Source: DATFQI01 sp963831105 (GTDB lineage: Bacteria; Actinomycetota; Thermoleophilia; Solirubrobacterales; Solirubrobacteraceae). Taken from it: 64,000 nucleotides of DNA. The first letter of the stretch is position 1. Each line of letters starts with the position of its first letter. The notes beneath the pieces were generated by a model that saw nothing but the letters and a program-made list of their open reading frames with translations, did not search any database and had not been told where the DNA came from. The position numbers were made by a program, and so were the translations under genes. Below are positions 36,406-45,873 of this stretch, in pieces. The stretch is from contig CAWHOS010000010.1 in assembly GCA_963831105.1 (NCBI GenBank), positions 248,001-312,000 on the forward strand, read 5' to 3'.

Positions 36406-36448
36406 GCGAAGGGGCCGCCCGGACATCTGTCCAGACGGCCCCGTTCGC
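36406..36448. terminator. Hairpin terminator downstream of small membrane-protein gene
   Basis: GCGAA-GGGGCCG ... CGGCCCC-GTTCGC with an inner GGACA/TGTCC stem, 33 nt beyond the stop of the minus-strand gene at 36481. The inner element GGACATCYGTCC occurs a second time at 36369-36380. Confidence 0.6.
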
Positions 36449-36480
36449 GGCTCGGAAGCGGTGTTTTTCGCGCGGTACGG

Positions 36481-36711
36481 CTAGAGCACTTCGCGCTCGC
36501 GCGCGACCGGCCGGTCGACGACGCGCTCACGCGTCGCGACGCTGCGCCGCGGGCGGTTGATCGCGAGCTCGATCACGAGCCACGCGACGCCGACGATGGT
36601 GAGGATCAGGCCGATCGTCTGGATCGAGATCCCGCCGATCGTGGCGGTGACGGCCAGCCAGAGGACGAGTCCGACGGCGATCAGTGCGATGGGAGGGCCG
36701 GCATCGGCCAT
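36481..36711 (-). CDS. Small two-helix membrane protein (DUF6458-like)
   Basis: 76 aa from ATG 36711, with AAAGGAAG upstream. Two hydrophobic helices (PPIALIAVGLVLWLAVTATIGG and QTIGLILTIVGVAWLVIELAI) are followed by a basic cytoplasmic tail (RPRRSVATRERVVDRPVAREREV). The layout is that of small actinobacterial proteins with a turn such as 'IQTIGLILTIVG'; the function is unknown. Confidence 0.75.
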   Translation of the reverse strand: MADAGPPIALIAVGLVLWLAVTATIGGISIQTIGLILTIVGVAWLVIELAINRPRRSVATRERVVDRPVAREREVL

Positions 36712-36788
36712 GGGGCGCTTCCTTTCGTCGTTCGTTTCCCCTGCGTATCCCGCGCTTGGGGCGCGGTCAAACGAGCCATGGACAAACG

Positions 36789-37160
36789 TCAGTACTCGAT
36801 GCCCGCGCTCTCGAGCCAGTTCGCGACGTGCGCCGGAGGCTTGCCGTCGAACTCCGCGCGGGTGGCCATCCGCAGCACGTGGTCGGGGTCCTCCTCGACC
36901 ACGTCGCGCCGGTGGGCGAGGTAGACCGCCACCGCGGCGGCGACCTGCAATCCGGGTGATTCCTCCTGCGGATCCAGCGCGCCGGCGGCCTCCGCCATGC
37001 GCTGCTCGATCGACTCGAGGATGCCGCTGACTGGCCAGTCGGCGTCCTCGAAGCGCTGCATGAGCGCCGTGACGTCGTCGTCGGCGCCGTCGGGATCGGT
37101 GATCTCGGCCGCCCGGTGGACGAGCTGCGCGAGCGTGACGGGGTCGGGCTCGGTAGGCAT
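36789..37160 (-). CDS. Hypothetical acidic helical protein
   Basis: 123 aa, predicted to be almost entirely helical and acidic: LAQLVHRAAEITDPDGADDDVTALMQRFEDADWPVSGILESIEQRMAEA and a C-terminal VLRMATRAEFDGKPPAHVANWLESAGIEY. I do not recognise a family. The gap of 31 bp to the divergent VOC gene holds that gene's -10. Codon use matches its neighbours, so it is a plausible real gene. Confidence 0.65.
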   Translation of the reverse strand: MPTEPDPVTLAQLVHRAAEITDPDGADDDVTALMQRFEDADWPVSGILESIEQRMAEAAGALDPQEESPGLQVAAAVAVYLAHRRDVVEEDPDHVLRMATRAEFDGKPPAHVANWLESAGIEY

Positions 37161-37178
37161 GACCGGGCCCTACCCGGA

Positions 37179-37184
37179 TAACGT
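37179..37184 (+). promoter_or_regulatory. TANNNT -10 of VOC gene
   Basis: TAACGT, 7 nt before ATG 37192. Confidence 0.45.
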
Positions 37185-37191
37185 CTGAGGC

Positions 37192-37647
37192 ATGGCCGCC
37201 TTCGGCCATGTGAACATCGTCGCCCACGATTGGAAGGCGCTCGCCGCCTTCTACGAGAGCGTCTTCGGCTGCGAGCCCGTCGGCGCCGAGCGCGACATCT
37301 CGGCCGACTGGGTGGCGCGGACGACCGGCGTGGCCGGCGCCCACATCCGCGGCCGCCACCTGCGGCTCCCCGGCCACGGGCCCCACGGGCCGACGCTGGA
37401 GATCTTCTCTTACGAGCATCCGACCCCGCAGAGCCACCCGAGCGCCGACCGCCTCGGCTTCACGCACATCGCGTTCCGGGTCGACGACGTGCCCGGCACG
37501 CTGGAGCGCTTGCTCGAGGCGGGCGGCCAGCATCTCGGCGAGGTCGTGCACGCCGACGTCGCCGGCGAGGCGCACCTCGAGGTCGTCTACGCGCGCGACC
37601 CCGAGGGCAACATCGTCGAGCTGCAGCGCTGGAGTGGTTCGGCCTGA
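37192..37647 (+). CDS. VOC-family (glyoxalase/bleomycin-resistance-like) protein
   Basis: 151 aa. VNIVAHDWKALAAFYESVFGCEPVG begins the first beta-alpha module; TRIGHIAFRVDD-type sequence (LGFTHIAFRVDDVPGTLERLLEAGG) begins the second and VVYARDPEGNIVELQRW closes it with the metal-binding Glu. It resembles lactoylglutathione lyase-like and methylmalonyl-CoA epimerase-like VOC proteins. The substrate is unknown. It converges on the O-methyltransferase gene. Confidence 0.87.
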   Translation: MAAFGHVNIVAHDWKALAAFYESVFGCEPVGAERDISADWVARTTGVAGAHIRGRHLRLPGHGPHGPTLEIFSYEHPTPQSHPSADRLGFTHIAFRVDDVPGTLERLLEAGGQHLGEVVHADVAGEAHLEVVYARDPEGNIVELQRWSGSA

Positions 37648-37655
37648 GCTGAGAC

Positions 37656-38306
37656 TCAGCGTTTCCGAACGAACGCGACCCCGTCCGCGACCATCGCGAA
37701 CGCGGCATCGACCCGGTCGTCCTGAGCGATCTTCTCGTTGAGCCGGGCGACGACCTCATTGGAACTGCCCGGCTCGGGATCGACCACATCCCCACCCATG
37801 AGGATGTTGTCGATCAGCAGCAGGGCGTTCGGCTTCATCCGAGGCAGGATCTGCTCGTAGTAGTCGGGATAGCCGGTCTTGTCGGCATCCAGGAACACGA
37901 AGTCGAACATCGGCTCCTCGGGCATGGCCGCGAGCGTCTCCCCGGCCGGCCCGCGCACGATGTCGACCCGCTCCTCGACACCTGCGGCCTCGAGGTTCCG
38001 CTGCGCGATGTCCGCGTACTCGTCATCGAGCTCCAGGCACGTCAGCGTCCCGCCCTCGGCCAGGCCACGGGCGATGCAGATCGCGCTGTAGCCCGTGAAC
38101 GTCCCGACCTCCAGCGCGTTCTTCGCCCCCACAGCCGCCACCAGCACCTGAAGCAGCGCCCCCTGATCAGGAGACACCTGCATCATCGACCGAGGCATCT
38201 CGCTCGTCTCCCGCTCCACCCGAGCCAGCACCTCGTCCTGCGAAGCGAGATTCGCGAGGTACTCCAGCGAGTCCGGCGAAAGCGCCGTCTTCGGCCCCCG
38301 GACCAT
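37656..38306 (-). CDS. O-methyltransferase, CCoAOMT-like (class I SAM)
   Basis: 216 aa from ATG 38306. LLQVLVAAVGAKNALEVGTFTGYSAICIARGL is motif I, LTCLELDDEYADIAQRN motif II and FDFVFLDADKTGYPDYYEQILPRM the catechol/metal motif with Asp residues for Mg2+. The final strand LLLIDNILMGGDVVDPE is also typical. Catechol-type or flavonoid-type O-methylation is likely. The start overlaps the stop of the collagen-like gene (TGATG). Confidence 0.92.
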   Translation of the reverse strand: MVRGPKTALSPDSLEYLANLASQDEVLARVERETSEMPRSMMQVSPDQGALLQVLVAAVGAKNALEVGTFTGYSAICIARGLAEGGTLTCLELDDEYADIAQRNLEAAGVEERVDIVRGPAGETLAAMPEEPMFDFVFLDADKTGYPDYYEQILPRMKPNALLLIDNILMGGDVVDPEPGSSNEVVARLNEKIAQDDRVDAAFAMVADGVAFVRKR

Positions 38307-38888
38307 CAGCAGCTCACGATCAGGTGGAAGGCGCGGTCGGACAGGTTGCCGTGCCGTGTCGCGCGTGTAGACGTAGACGCCGCTCGCCTCGCCGGGGTTG
38401 GGGCTTGTCTCCGCGGCGATCTGGCCGCTCGCGTTCCCGTTGATCGTGGCCGCCACGTAACACGACGACACGTCGCGGTTGAAGTCGACTCTGTAGATGC
38501 CCGAGCGTCGCTATGGTCGGACACCTGGCCTGCTGTTCCGTTGGCTGCGGCGAGAAGTTGCCGCCCGAGAGAACCAGCGGCGCTCAGCGACGCGACTCCG
38601 GGTCCTGCCGGGCCCTGGTGGTCCCGCCGGGCCCTGCTGCCCGCGAAGCGAACGTCGGGCACCCAGCGAGATGTCGCGCAGCGCAACCGATCGGTTCCCG
38701 ATGTCGCGGGACCGGACAGCGCCGGTCCTTACCTCGGATGCGCCGATCGCTCCCGTCCGCACCTGCTTCGAGCCCACGCTGTTGCGTGGGAGTTGCGTCA
38801 CCGCATACGAGGTCCCGCCCAGCGCGACGAAGAGCGCGAGCGATGCCGTCACGTTGGCGTAGGAGAGGTGCGACCGGATCCGGCTCAT
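38306..38888 (-). CDS. Collagen-like exported protein, Thermoleophilia type (several frameshifts)
   Basis: Starts at ATG 38888 with TATGTT 7 nt upstream. MSRIRSHLSYANVTASLALFVALGGTSYAV is the lineage-typical N-terminal helix; VGSKQVRTGAIGASEVRTGAV and VALRDISLGARRSLRGQQ precede a short Gly-X-Y stretch (GPAGPPGPG). The C-terminal domain, reached after frame changes near 38610 and 38490, reads VDFNRDVSSCYVAATINGNASG and, after a third change near 38362, GNLSDRAFHLIVSC ending at 38306. The two Cys may be disulfide-linked. Probably one gene with sequence errors. Confidence 0.7.
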
Positions 38889-38895
38889 GTGACGA

Positions 38896-38901
38896 AACAT
38901 A
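38896..38901 (-). promoter_or_regulatory. TANNNT -10 of collagen-like gene
   Basis: TATGTT on the minus strand, 7 nt before ATG 38888. Confidence 0.45.
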
Positions 38902-38927
38902 CGTTCACGACGCACCAGAGTTGCGGA

Positions 38928-41081
38928 TCAGAGCCCGCGGACCGTGACCCTCACGGTCCGCGAGTGCCCTGTCTCATAGGGGAACGTCGTCTCCCGTGGG
39001 ATCAACACCCGGAATCGGTAGCGGACGAGACCACGCGTCGCGCTGAACCGGTAGGGCTCGCTCCACAGGCCGCTGGAGCGGTCGGCGCGAGGCGTCGCGA
39101 ACGTCGACCAGCGGCCGCGCGTGTACACCTGCAGGTGCAAGAGCTTGCCGGTCTCGCCTGCCTGGCGCCCTCGGAGGCGACCGTGGAAACGGACCTCCTC
39201 GCCGTTGACGACGCGACTGCGGCTCGCGCGGAAGGAGGTACTCGCGCGGACACCGAGATCGACCTCGGTGGAGCGCGAGCGGATCGTTGGCCGTGCCGGG
39301 GAAGCGGAATCGCAGCGTGCGGCTGGGACCCCGGAGCGCCTTGAACCGGAAGCGACCGGTTCGCGAAGTGCGGAGGACGCTGACCTGGCGCCAGTTCGAC
39401 GAGGGCAGCTTCGTCCGCTCCCAGACCTCGACGTCGGCACCTGCGAGCGGGTTGCCCCCGGGCATCGTGAGCCTGCCGCTCAGCGGGATCGTGCCGCCGT
39501 AGCGCGTGCTCGGGTTGACCCGCAGCACCGTGCGGTAGCGCCGCTTGCCCTTGGCGTTGCGAGCCAGGATCCGCTGCGGCTTGCCGGCGGTGAGTCGGGT
39601 GGCGATGCGAAGCGGCAGGGTGCGTGAGGCCGGGTCACCGTTCGACAGGCTCTGCGTGGAGCGCTCGTTCCCGGCGCGATCCACCACCCGTGCCCTCAGG
39701 GTGTATCGGCCCTTGGGAAGCGTCTCGTCGTCGATGTTGGTCGAGAGGCCTCCGGCGTCGACGCGAGTGGGAAGCGCTCTCCAGGCGTCCTCGCCGTCCC
39801 GCCGGACCTCGATCTGACCGTCCGCGACGCCGGAGGTCGCGTCCTTGGCGACGACCCGGATGTGGGTCGGATCCTGGTCGTCCATCGGGGCGAAGGCCAG
39901 CGTCGGGATGTCGTCGTCGAAGCGCAGGACGCCCACCTGCACCGATCGCTGGCGATCCGTATTGCCGGCTTCGTCCTCGAGCCACAGCTTCAGCGCCCAT
40001 TCGCCGGGCCGCGGGACGCGAAGATTCGGAATCGAGTTGATGTCACTACCTCGAGCGCTTCCGGCCACGCAGCCCTGCTCGTCATCGCTCGCGTTTGACG
40101 CCGGACAGAGGAGATATCGGACGGCCGCGATCGGAGCAGCGTTCTGCGCAGGGTTGCGCCAGCCGATTTTGAAGCCGTTGTGCGCTCGCCAGCCGTCTCC
40201 GCCGTCCACTCGCGCGTCGAGCGCCTGGCCGGGAGGCGTGTTGTCGATCAAGATCTCGCGTGACGCACGGCTGGCGTTGCCGGCCGGATCGAAGGCCGTC
40301 ACGGTCACGAGATGGCGACCGTCCGGGCCGAGGTCGCTCGGCGAGAGTGACGTGCGAACTCGATAGGTCGGCGCAACGTCGGCTCTGCGATTCGTCGCAG
40401 CTACCTGCAGCGCTTCGCCGAAATGCCCCGTCGACGTGCATCTCGACCAGGTCGATGCCAGCCCCATCCGTCGCAACGTACGGCAACGTCCTGCGGCCCA
40501 CGTCGCCACCCGCCGGCGAGCACCGAGCCCCCGGTGATCGACACCGACGGCGGGGTCGGGTCGTCGATCGTGACAACGACGTTCCGCATCGACAGGACTC
40601 CATAGAGACCGGATCTCGGACAGCCGCCGCTCCTGAAGCACATGACTTCCGCGAGGACCCATGAGGTGTTGAGGGGGACCGCCGTCCTCGTGTAGACGCC
40701 CCAGGTCGAGCAGTTCGGGAAGCTCTCTCCGCACCAGGCCCACTGGCCCTGGTCGGTCTTGATGCCGGCGAGCCAGCCGTTCTTGGACTCGACGCGGAAG
40801 TCGGCTTCGAGCTTCACGATGCGGGTTCCGGGTGGGGCGGCGAACCCGTGGTGGGCGTTGGAGTAGATCGGCGCGTTGCCGGAGTCTCCCGTCATCCGGG
40901 TGACGATCCCCTCGCCGGGACAGGAGGTGTAGGCGGTGACGGATCCGTTGCTGGCGTGAGCACCCCAGGAGTGGTTGCCGTAGGTCGCGTCGCAGGCCCT
41001 GACCGTGTAGGTGCCCGCGGATGCGGGCGGCGCGAGCGCGAGCGTCAGTGCGGCGGTGGTCAGGACGAACAGGTGTCTCAT
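38928..41081 (-). CDS. Large secreted Ig-like protein (three frameshifts)
   Basis: ATG 41081 is preceded by CAGGAG at 7 nt. Signal peptide MRHLFVLTTAALTLALAPPASAG, then TYTVRACDATYGNHSWGAHASNG and a jelly-roll-like domain with paired Cys (YSNAHHGFAAPPGTRIVKLEADF; CFRSGGCPRSG). Ig/bacterial-Ig repeats follow (TVTAFDPAGNASRA; LWLEDEAGNTDRQ; ARVVDRAGNERSTQSL), then a beta-sandwich C-terminus (LRVNPSTRYGGTIPLSGRLTMPGG ... VRVTVRGL). Frame changes occur near 40475, 40431 and 39290. It lies 17 nt after the sigma-factor gene and may be its co-expressed target. Confidence 0.7.
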
Positions 41082-41098
41082 TGAGTGGCTCCTGTGGC

Positions 41099-42488
41099 TC
41101 ATGGCAGGAACTCGCCACCTCCGGTGGCGGGGGCTGAAGCTGTCGGTGGTGTGGACGCGCCGGTGGCCGAGTCGGGGCCGAACTCGGAGGTCGTGCCGGT
41201 CGGGGCGCTGGAGATCGGCGCGGACTCGTGGGAGGTCGGCTTCGTGCCCTGGCTCGGGTCCTTGGCGGCGTCCGGGGCTGCGCGCTTGCGTGGTCGGCGC
41301 CGCGGCTCGGGCTGGGGCGTCGGGACCGGGGTGGGCGTCGGGATGAACTCGGTCGTACGGGAGGAGGCCGTGATCCGGGCCGGGGCGCGCGGCTTCGGCT
41401 TGGCCTTGGTCACCGGGCGCGGGGCCGGGGCTCGGTCGGGCTCGCCGAGGATCCACTTCGGTGTCTGCACCACGCCTGTCGCGACGCAGAGGGCGCCCGC
41501 GCCGGCGCCGCTGACGCAGAAGCCGATGATCGCGGCGATCGTCGAGAGCCGGCCGCCGCCGCCCGACGTGGCGATGTAGGCGCCGGCCGCCGCGTCGTTG
41601 GACTGGGCGCGGTGCAGGAGCGCGTACGCCTCGTCCTTGATGCGGCCCGGGCGGATGCCGCGGGTGCGTTCCGGGAGCTCGAGGAGGACGGCCAGGTCGA
41701 CTGCCGTCGCCGGGTGGCGGGTCCGCGAGCTCCACGGGCGTCTTCACGCCGTCCGGCAGGCCGGCCGCCGGCGCGAGCAGGAAGCCGGGCAGGAGGAGCT
41801 TGACCCGCGTCCCTGCGGGCACGTGGAGGCGGCGGACCGTGGCACGGCAGGCGCTGCAGTGCCGCAGGTGCGGGCGGATCTCGATCACCTCGGCGCTCGA
41901 CGCGGTCCCGCCCGCGAGGGCGGCGATGGTGGCGACGTACTGCTCGCACGCCTCGCCGGACTCGATCGCCTTGAAGACCTTCATGAACCGCCGCCGGCCC
42001 TCGGTGATCGCGCGGTTCACCTTCGTGTAGGTCCAGCCGAGGTGGGAGCCGATCTCGTCGTAGGAGTAGCCCTGCGCCTTGAGCATCAGCGCCCGCCGCT
42101 CGTCGGGCTTGAGCGCCCGCAGCGCCTCTGCGGAGCGGCTGACGCGCTCGCCACCGGCGACCTGCTCGTCGAGCGGCCGCGCCGTCGGCTCGGTGCGGGC
42201 GTCGAGGTCGATCTCCTCGCCGCTGACGGACTCGGAGCGCGAGCGGCGGATCGATAGCGCCTCGTGCTTGACGACGACCTTCAGCCACGCGACCTCGGTC
42301 TCCGGCAGCACGCGGTCCGCGCGCCGGAGGAAGATCTCGAGCGCGCGCTGGTAGGCGTCGAGCGCGTCGTCGTGGCAGAGCGAGAAGTGGTTCGCGGTCC
42401 GCAGCAGCGTCCGGCCGTGCTCGGCCATGACAGCGGCGACGCGGTCCTCCGGATCCACGACCCGCAGCGATGACGACCGTCCTTGCAC
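41099..42488 (-). CDS. ECF-type sigma factor fused to zinc anti-sigma domain, TM helix and Pro-rich tail (one frameshift)
   Basis: The start is uncertain (GTG 42488 or 42458). Region 2 is LDAYQRALEIFLRRADRVLPETEVAWLKVVVKHEALSIRR; region 4 is LRALKPDERRALMLKAQGYSYDEIGSHLGWTYTKVNRAITEGRRR. A ZAS-like zinc site follows (HLRHCSACRATVRRL, H-x3-C-x2-C), then near 41735 a one-base frame change into ATAVDLAVLLELPERTRG, a hydrophobic helix (LSTIAAIIGFCVSGAGAGALCVATGVV) and a 110-residue Pro/Arg-rich tail. The sigma factor thus carries its own anti-sigma and membrane anchor, like C-terminally extended ECF groups. The next gene encodes a secreted protein. Confidence 0.78.
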
Positions 42489-42687
42489 CCCTCCTGCTCC
42501 CAACGCGTTCCTCCACGACGCACGACTGGAACGGAAGGCCGGCCTCCTTGGCGTGGCTTCCAGCGGGATTAGTGCAGTTCGTTCAGTGGCTCGCCCCGGG
42601 GAGCCGCGAAACGTCCGCAAAGTGCGACAAGTTCGTGCATCGCGGACGTCCGGCGACCGACGATGACCAACTGTGGCCTCAGAGGCG

Positions 42688-43719
42688 TCAGGTCTGCCCG
42701 GGAACGCGGAGGCGAAGCGTCGACGTGATCGCGGCGATCTGCTCCGCGGTCAGATCCAGTGACGGTCGGACGCGTCCATGGCTGTGATAGCGCCCGTCTT
42801 CGAGCACACCTAGGTTCTTTGCGAGCGCGTACGAAGCGACACGCTTCGTACCGGTGACCGCGCGGCTGAGCCTCCGCGCCGTCCGTCCGCCGGCGAAGCG
42901 GTACGGCTTCTCGCCTCGGATGTCCCCGTCTTTCGTGACCAGGAGCATCACGGGATACGTGCCCGGCCCCGTGAGATTTCTCGGCAGCCAGCGCCCGACC
43001 TCGTCGCTCCGCCACGGGGTCTCCTTCACATCGATGCCTTTGAGCGCTCGGCGCAGGCGTCCGGTGCTCGACTCGGCGAGCGCCCCGGAGCACACGCGGG
43101 CGATGCCTTCGACGGTCCTCTGCTCCACCTCGCGGTCGAGCTCCATGGGTGCCACGCCCATCGTGCGGGCGATCGTCTCCCGCGTGCGCGGCAGGACTCC
43201 GGAGGCATGGCGTGAACTGGCGCGCTGGGTGTCGTCGAAGTTCGTGTGGAACCACGTCACGCCGACGAGAAGGCGAGCGATCGGGTCGCGGACGGCGGCG
43301 ATCTCCTCGAGGTGCCGATCGATTTCGGCGCGGTAGCTCGCAATCGCCGTGGCGAGCTTCTCCTGACGCAGGTCCTCGTCATACGCAGACGCATGCTCAC
43401 CGCACAGGTGCCGGTTGTCCCGGACGCTCGCGTGCTCTGCGCAGACGACAAGACCGCAGACATCGCATCGACCCACCGCCAGCGGGTTGTCGCAGCAGTC
43501 CGGGGTCGCGTCAGGGTTGCGCGGGTCAGCGAGCTCGTGGTACTCGGCGTTGCAGGGACGCGAGCTCTCGTAGTAGGTGGGGCCCGTGACCCCGAGATGC
43601 GGCGGATATGACGGATCCGGCCCGAACGCGACCTCGGTGATGGGCACGAGCGCGCGACAGCGGAAGGTGTTCTGGGCGACGGCGGCTCGATCGACGCGGC
43701 CGCAGGAAGGGCAAGGCAT
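42688..43719 (-). CDS. Cys-rich zinc-ribbon protein of unknown function
   Basis: 343 aa from ATG 43719. The N-terminus is a treble-clef-like zinc ribbon (MPCPSCGRVDRAAVAQNTFRCRAL), followed by a second Cys/His cluster (CCDNPLAVGRCDVCGLVVCAEHASVRDNRHLCGEH) recalling a B-box or AN1-like finger. The middle is a long helical region (RQEKLATAIASYRAEIDRHLEEIAAV); the C-terminal part is beta-rich and basic (PGTYPVMLLVTKDGDIRGEKPYRFAGGRTARRLSRAVTG). The base composition looks less G+C-rich than its neighbours. I do not recognise the family; it stands between the sigma-factor gene and a divergent secreted protein. Confidence 0.6.
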   Translation of the reverse strand: MPCPSCGRVDRAAVAQNTFRCRALVPITEVAFGPDPSYPPHLGVTGPTYYESSRPCNAEYHELADPRNPDATPDCCDNPLAVGRCDVCGLVVCAEHASVRDNRHLCGEHASAYDEDLRQEKLATAIASYRAEIDRHLEEIAAVRDPIARLLVGVTWFHTNFDDTQRASSRHASGVLPRTRETIARTMGVAPMELDREVEQRTVEGIARVCSGALAESSTGRLRRALKGIDVKETPWRSDEVGRWLPRNLTGPGTYPVMLLVTKDGDIRGEKPYRFAGGRTARRLSRAVTGTKRVASYALAKNLGVLEDGRYHSHGRVRPSLDLTAEQIAAITSTLRLRVPGQT

Positions 43720-43806
43720 GGCGGCCCGGAGCATCGCAAGCGACCGGATTCAGGGTCAAGTCGGCAAGCGGCGCGTCGAAGCGGCCGCTGCGGCAACGTT
43801 CGCGGC

Positions 43807-45830
43807 ATGCGCCTGACCCTGCTCGTGCTCGCCGCCCTGCTCGCGACCGCCGTGCCCGCGGCCGCGCACCCGAATCCGAACGGCCTGCCGCTGCGCTTCG
43901 GCGGCACCGGCGAGAAGGTGACGGCGAACGCCGCGCAGGCGGCGCAGCCCGCGCCCGTGCCGCGCCCCAACTGCGGTCCCGGCTCCCGGCCGGAGACCGA
44001 CATCCAGGGCCGCGTGCCCGCCGGCAACCCCGAGGGCTTCACCTGCAACACGAGCCTCGTCGGCCATCACGGCGACTCGGGCGGCTACAAGGCGCTGCGG
44101 TTCACCGACAAGGCCGGCCACGAGTGCGCGTACTACGACACGACGCTGCTGTTCCCGACCAACGCGCAGACGCTGTCCGAGCGCCCGACCGGCGTCGCGG
44201 TGCTCGACATGAGCGACCCCGCGAACCCGAAGCAGACGACGAGCCTGCTCACGCCCGCGATGCAGACGCCGCACGAGTCGGTGCTGCTCAACGAGAAGCG
44301 CGGGCTGCTCGCCGCCGTGACCGGCAACCCGGCGTTCTATCCCGGCATCGTCGACCTCTACGACCTCAACGAGGACTGCCGCAACCCCGCGCTGCAGAGC
44401 TCGCTGCCGGTCGGGATCTTCGGCCACGAGTCGGGCTTCGCGCCCGACGGCAACACCTTCTACGCGACCTCGATCGGCACGGGCAACATCACCGCGGTCG
44501 ACGTCACCAACCCGAAGCTGCCGATGATCGTCGCGGGCACGAACTACAACTCGCACGGCCTGACGATCTCCGACGACGGCAACCGCGCCTACGTCGCCGC
44601 CAGCCAGGGCCTGTTCATCCTCGACACGAGCGAGATCCAGGCGCGCAAGCAGGGCGCGCAGTTCAAGGAGATCTCCAAGCTCGACTGGCCCGAGCGCACG
44701 ATCCCGCAGGTCGCGCAGCCGATCACGATCGGCGGCCGGCCCTACCTGGCCGAGATCGACGAGTTCTCGAGCGCCGAGAACGACGACAGCACCGCCGCCA
44801 ACGGGCCCAAGGTCGGCGCCGCGCGGATCATCGACATCGCCGACGAGCGCAACCCGAAGATCGTCTCCAACATCCGCCTCGCGGTGCACCAGCGCGAGAA
44901 CCGCGCGATGCTCGCCAACGACCCCGGCGCGCAGAGCATCGTGCAGGGCTACGCGGGCCACTACTGCAACGTCCCGCGCCGCGCCGACCCGGAGATCCTC
45001 GCCTGCTCGATGATCGCCTCCGGCCTGCGGATCTTCGACATCCGCGACCCGGCCAACCCGCGCGAGATGGCCTACTACGTCGCGCCGAACAAGGTCAGCC
45101 GGACCGCCGGCGCGCCGAGCAACTACGCGATGTCCAGCCCCACGTTCGTGCCCGAGCGCAGCGAGGTCTGGTACACGGACGGCAACTCCGGCTTCTACAA
45201 CGTCAAGCTCGCCGGCTGGCCGTTCGCGAGCGCGGGCGGGACCGCGTCGGGCGACTGCACCGGCGACGCGGGCTTCCGCAGCGTGTCGGCGACGCCCGAA
45301 GGGCCGGCGCGTGCGGCTGAGCTTCACGCGCCGGCGCGCGGGCGCCGTGAAGATCGAGGTCTTCCAGGTCTCCAACGGCCGCCGGATCGTCAGCGAGCGC
45401 CGCGTCGCGCGCTTCACGAAGCCGGCGACGTGGCGCGGGCGCGGCTGCAGACGGCTACTACTTCGTGCGCTTCACGATGGCCGGCCGCGACGTGCGCCGG
45501 ATCGTGCTGCGCAAGCAGGGCGGCCGCTTCAAGAAGGTCGCCCGCCACTACCGCCGCGGCGACTGCGAGCTGCTGCGCTCCTACAAGCTCGAGCGGCCCG
45601 TGTTCGGCGGCCGCCAGCGCACGCCGCTGCGCGTCGCCTTCCGGCTCACGCGCGCCGCGCCCGTGACGATCACCGTCATCCGCGGCAAGCGCGTCGTCGC
45701 CCGGCGCACGGTCAACAGCGCCGGCAACCGGACCTACCGGCTCGCGCTGCGGCCGTCCGCGCGCGGCGTCTACCGGGTGCGGATCACGGTCGGCGGCGTG
45801 CGGGAGACGTTGACCGCCCGCAAGCTCTGA
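43807..45830 (+). CDS. Secreted LVIVD-repeat beta-propeller protein (two frameshifts)
   Basis: About 673 aa. Signal peptide MRLTLLVLAALLATAVPAAAH, then LVIVD-like blades: GVAVLDMSDPANPKQTTSLLTP, GNITAVDVTNPKLPMIVAG, AARIIDIADERNPKIVSNIRL and GLRIFDIRDPANPREMAYYV. These repeats form surface beta-propellers. The C-terminus is a small beta domain with basic repeats. Frame changes near 45303 and 45450 separate VSATPEG, LRLSFTRRRAGAVKIEVFQ and YYFVRFTMAGRDVRRIVLRK, all conserved in sense. The -35 of the next operon lies within its last codons. Confidence 0.8.
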
Positions 45831-45838
45831 GCTATTAT
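45810..45838 (+). promoter_or_regulatory. Near-consensus sigma-70-type promoter of the SPFH-NAD cluster
   Basis: TTGACC (45810-45815), a 17-bp spacer and TATTAT (45833-45838). This is the strongest housekeeping-type promoter in the window and unusually AT-rich for this DNA. It drives a leadered message with AGAAGGA before ATG 45874. Confidence 0.75.
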
Positions 45839-45852
45839 GGTCATGCTGACCA
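45838..45852. promoter_or_regulatory. Operator TGGTCA-TGC-TGACCA over the transcription start
   Basis: Perfect 6-bp inverted repeat with a 3-bp spacer, starting at the last base of the -10 box and covering the expected +1. A repressor here would block initiation. The cognate regulator is not encoded next to it. Confidence 0.65.
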
Positions 45853-45873
45853 AAACTAGAGAAGGACCTCAGC

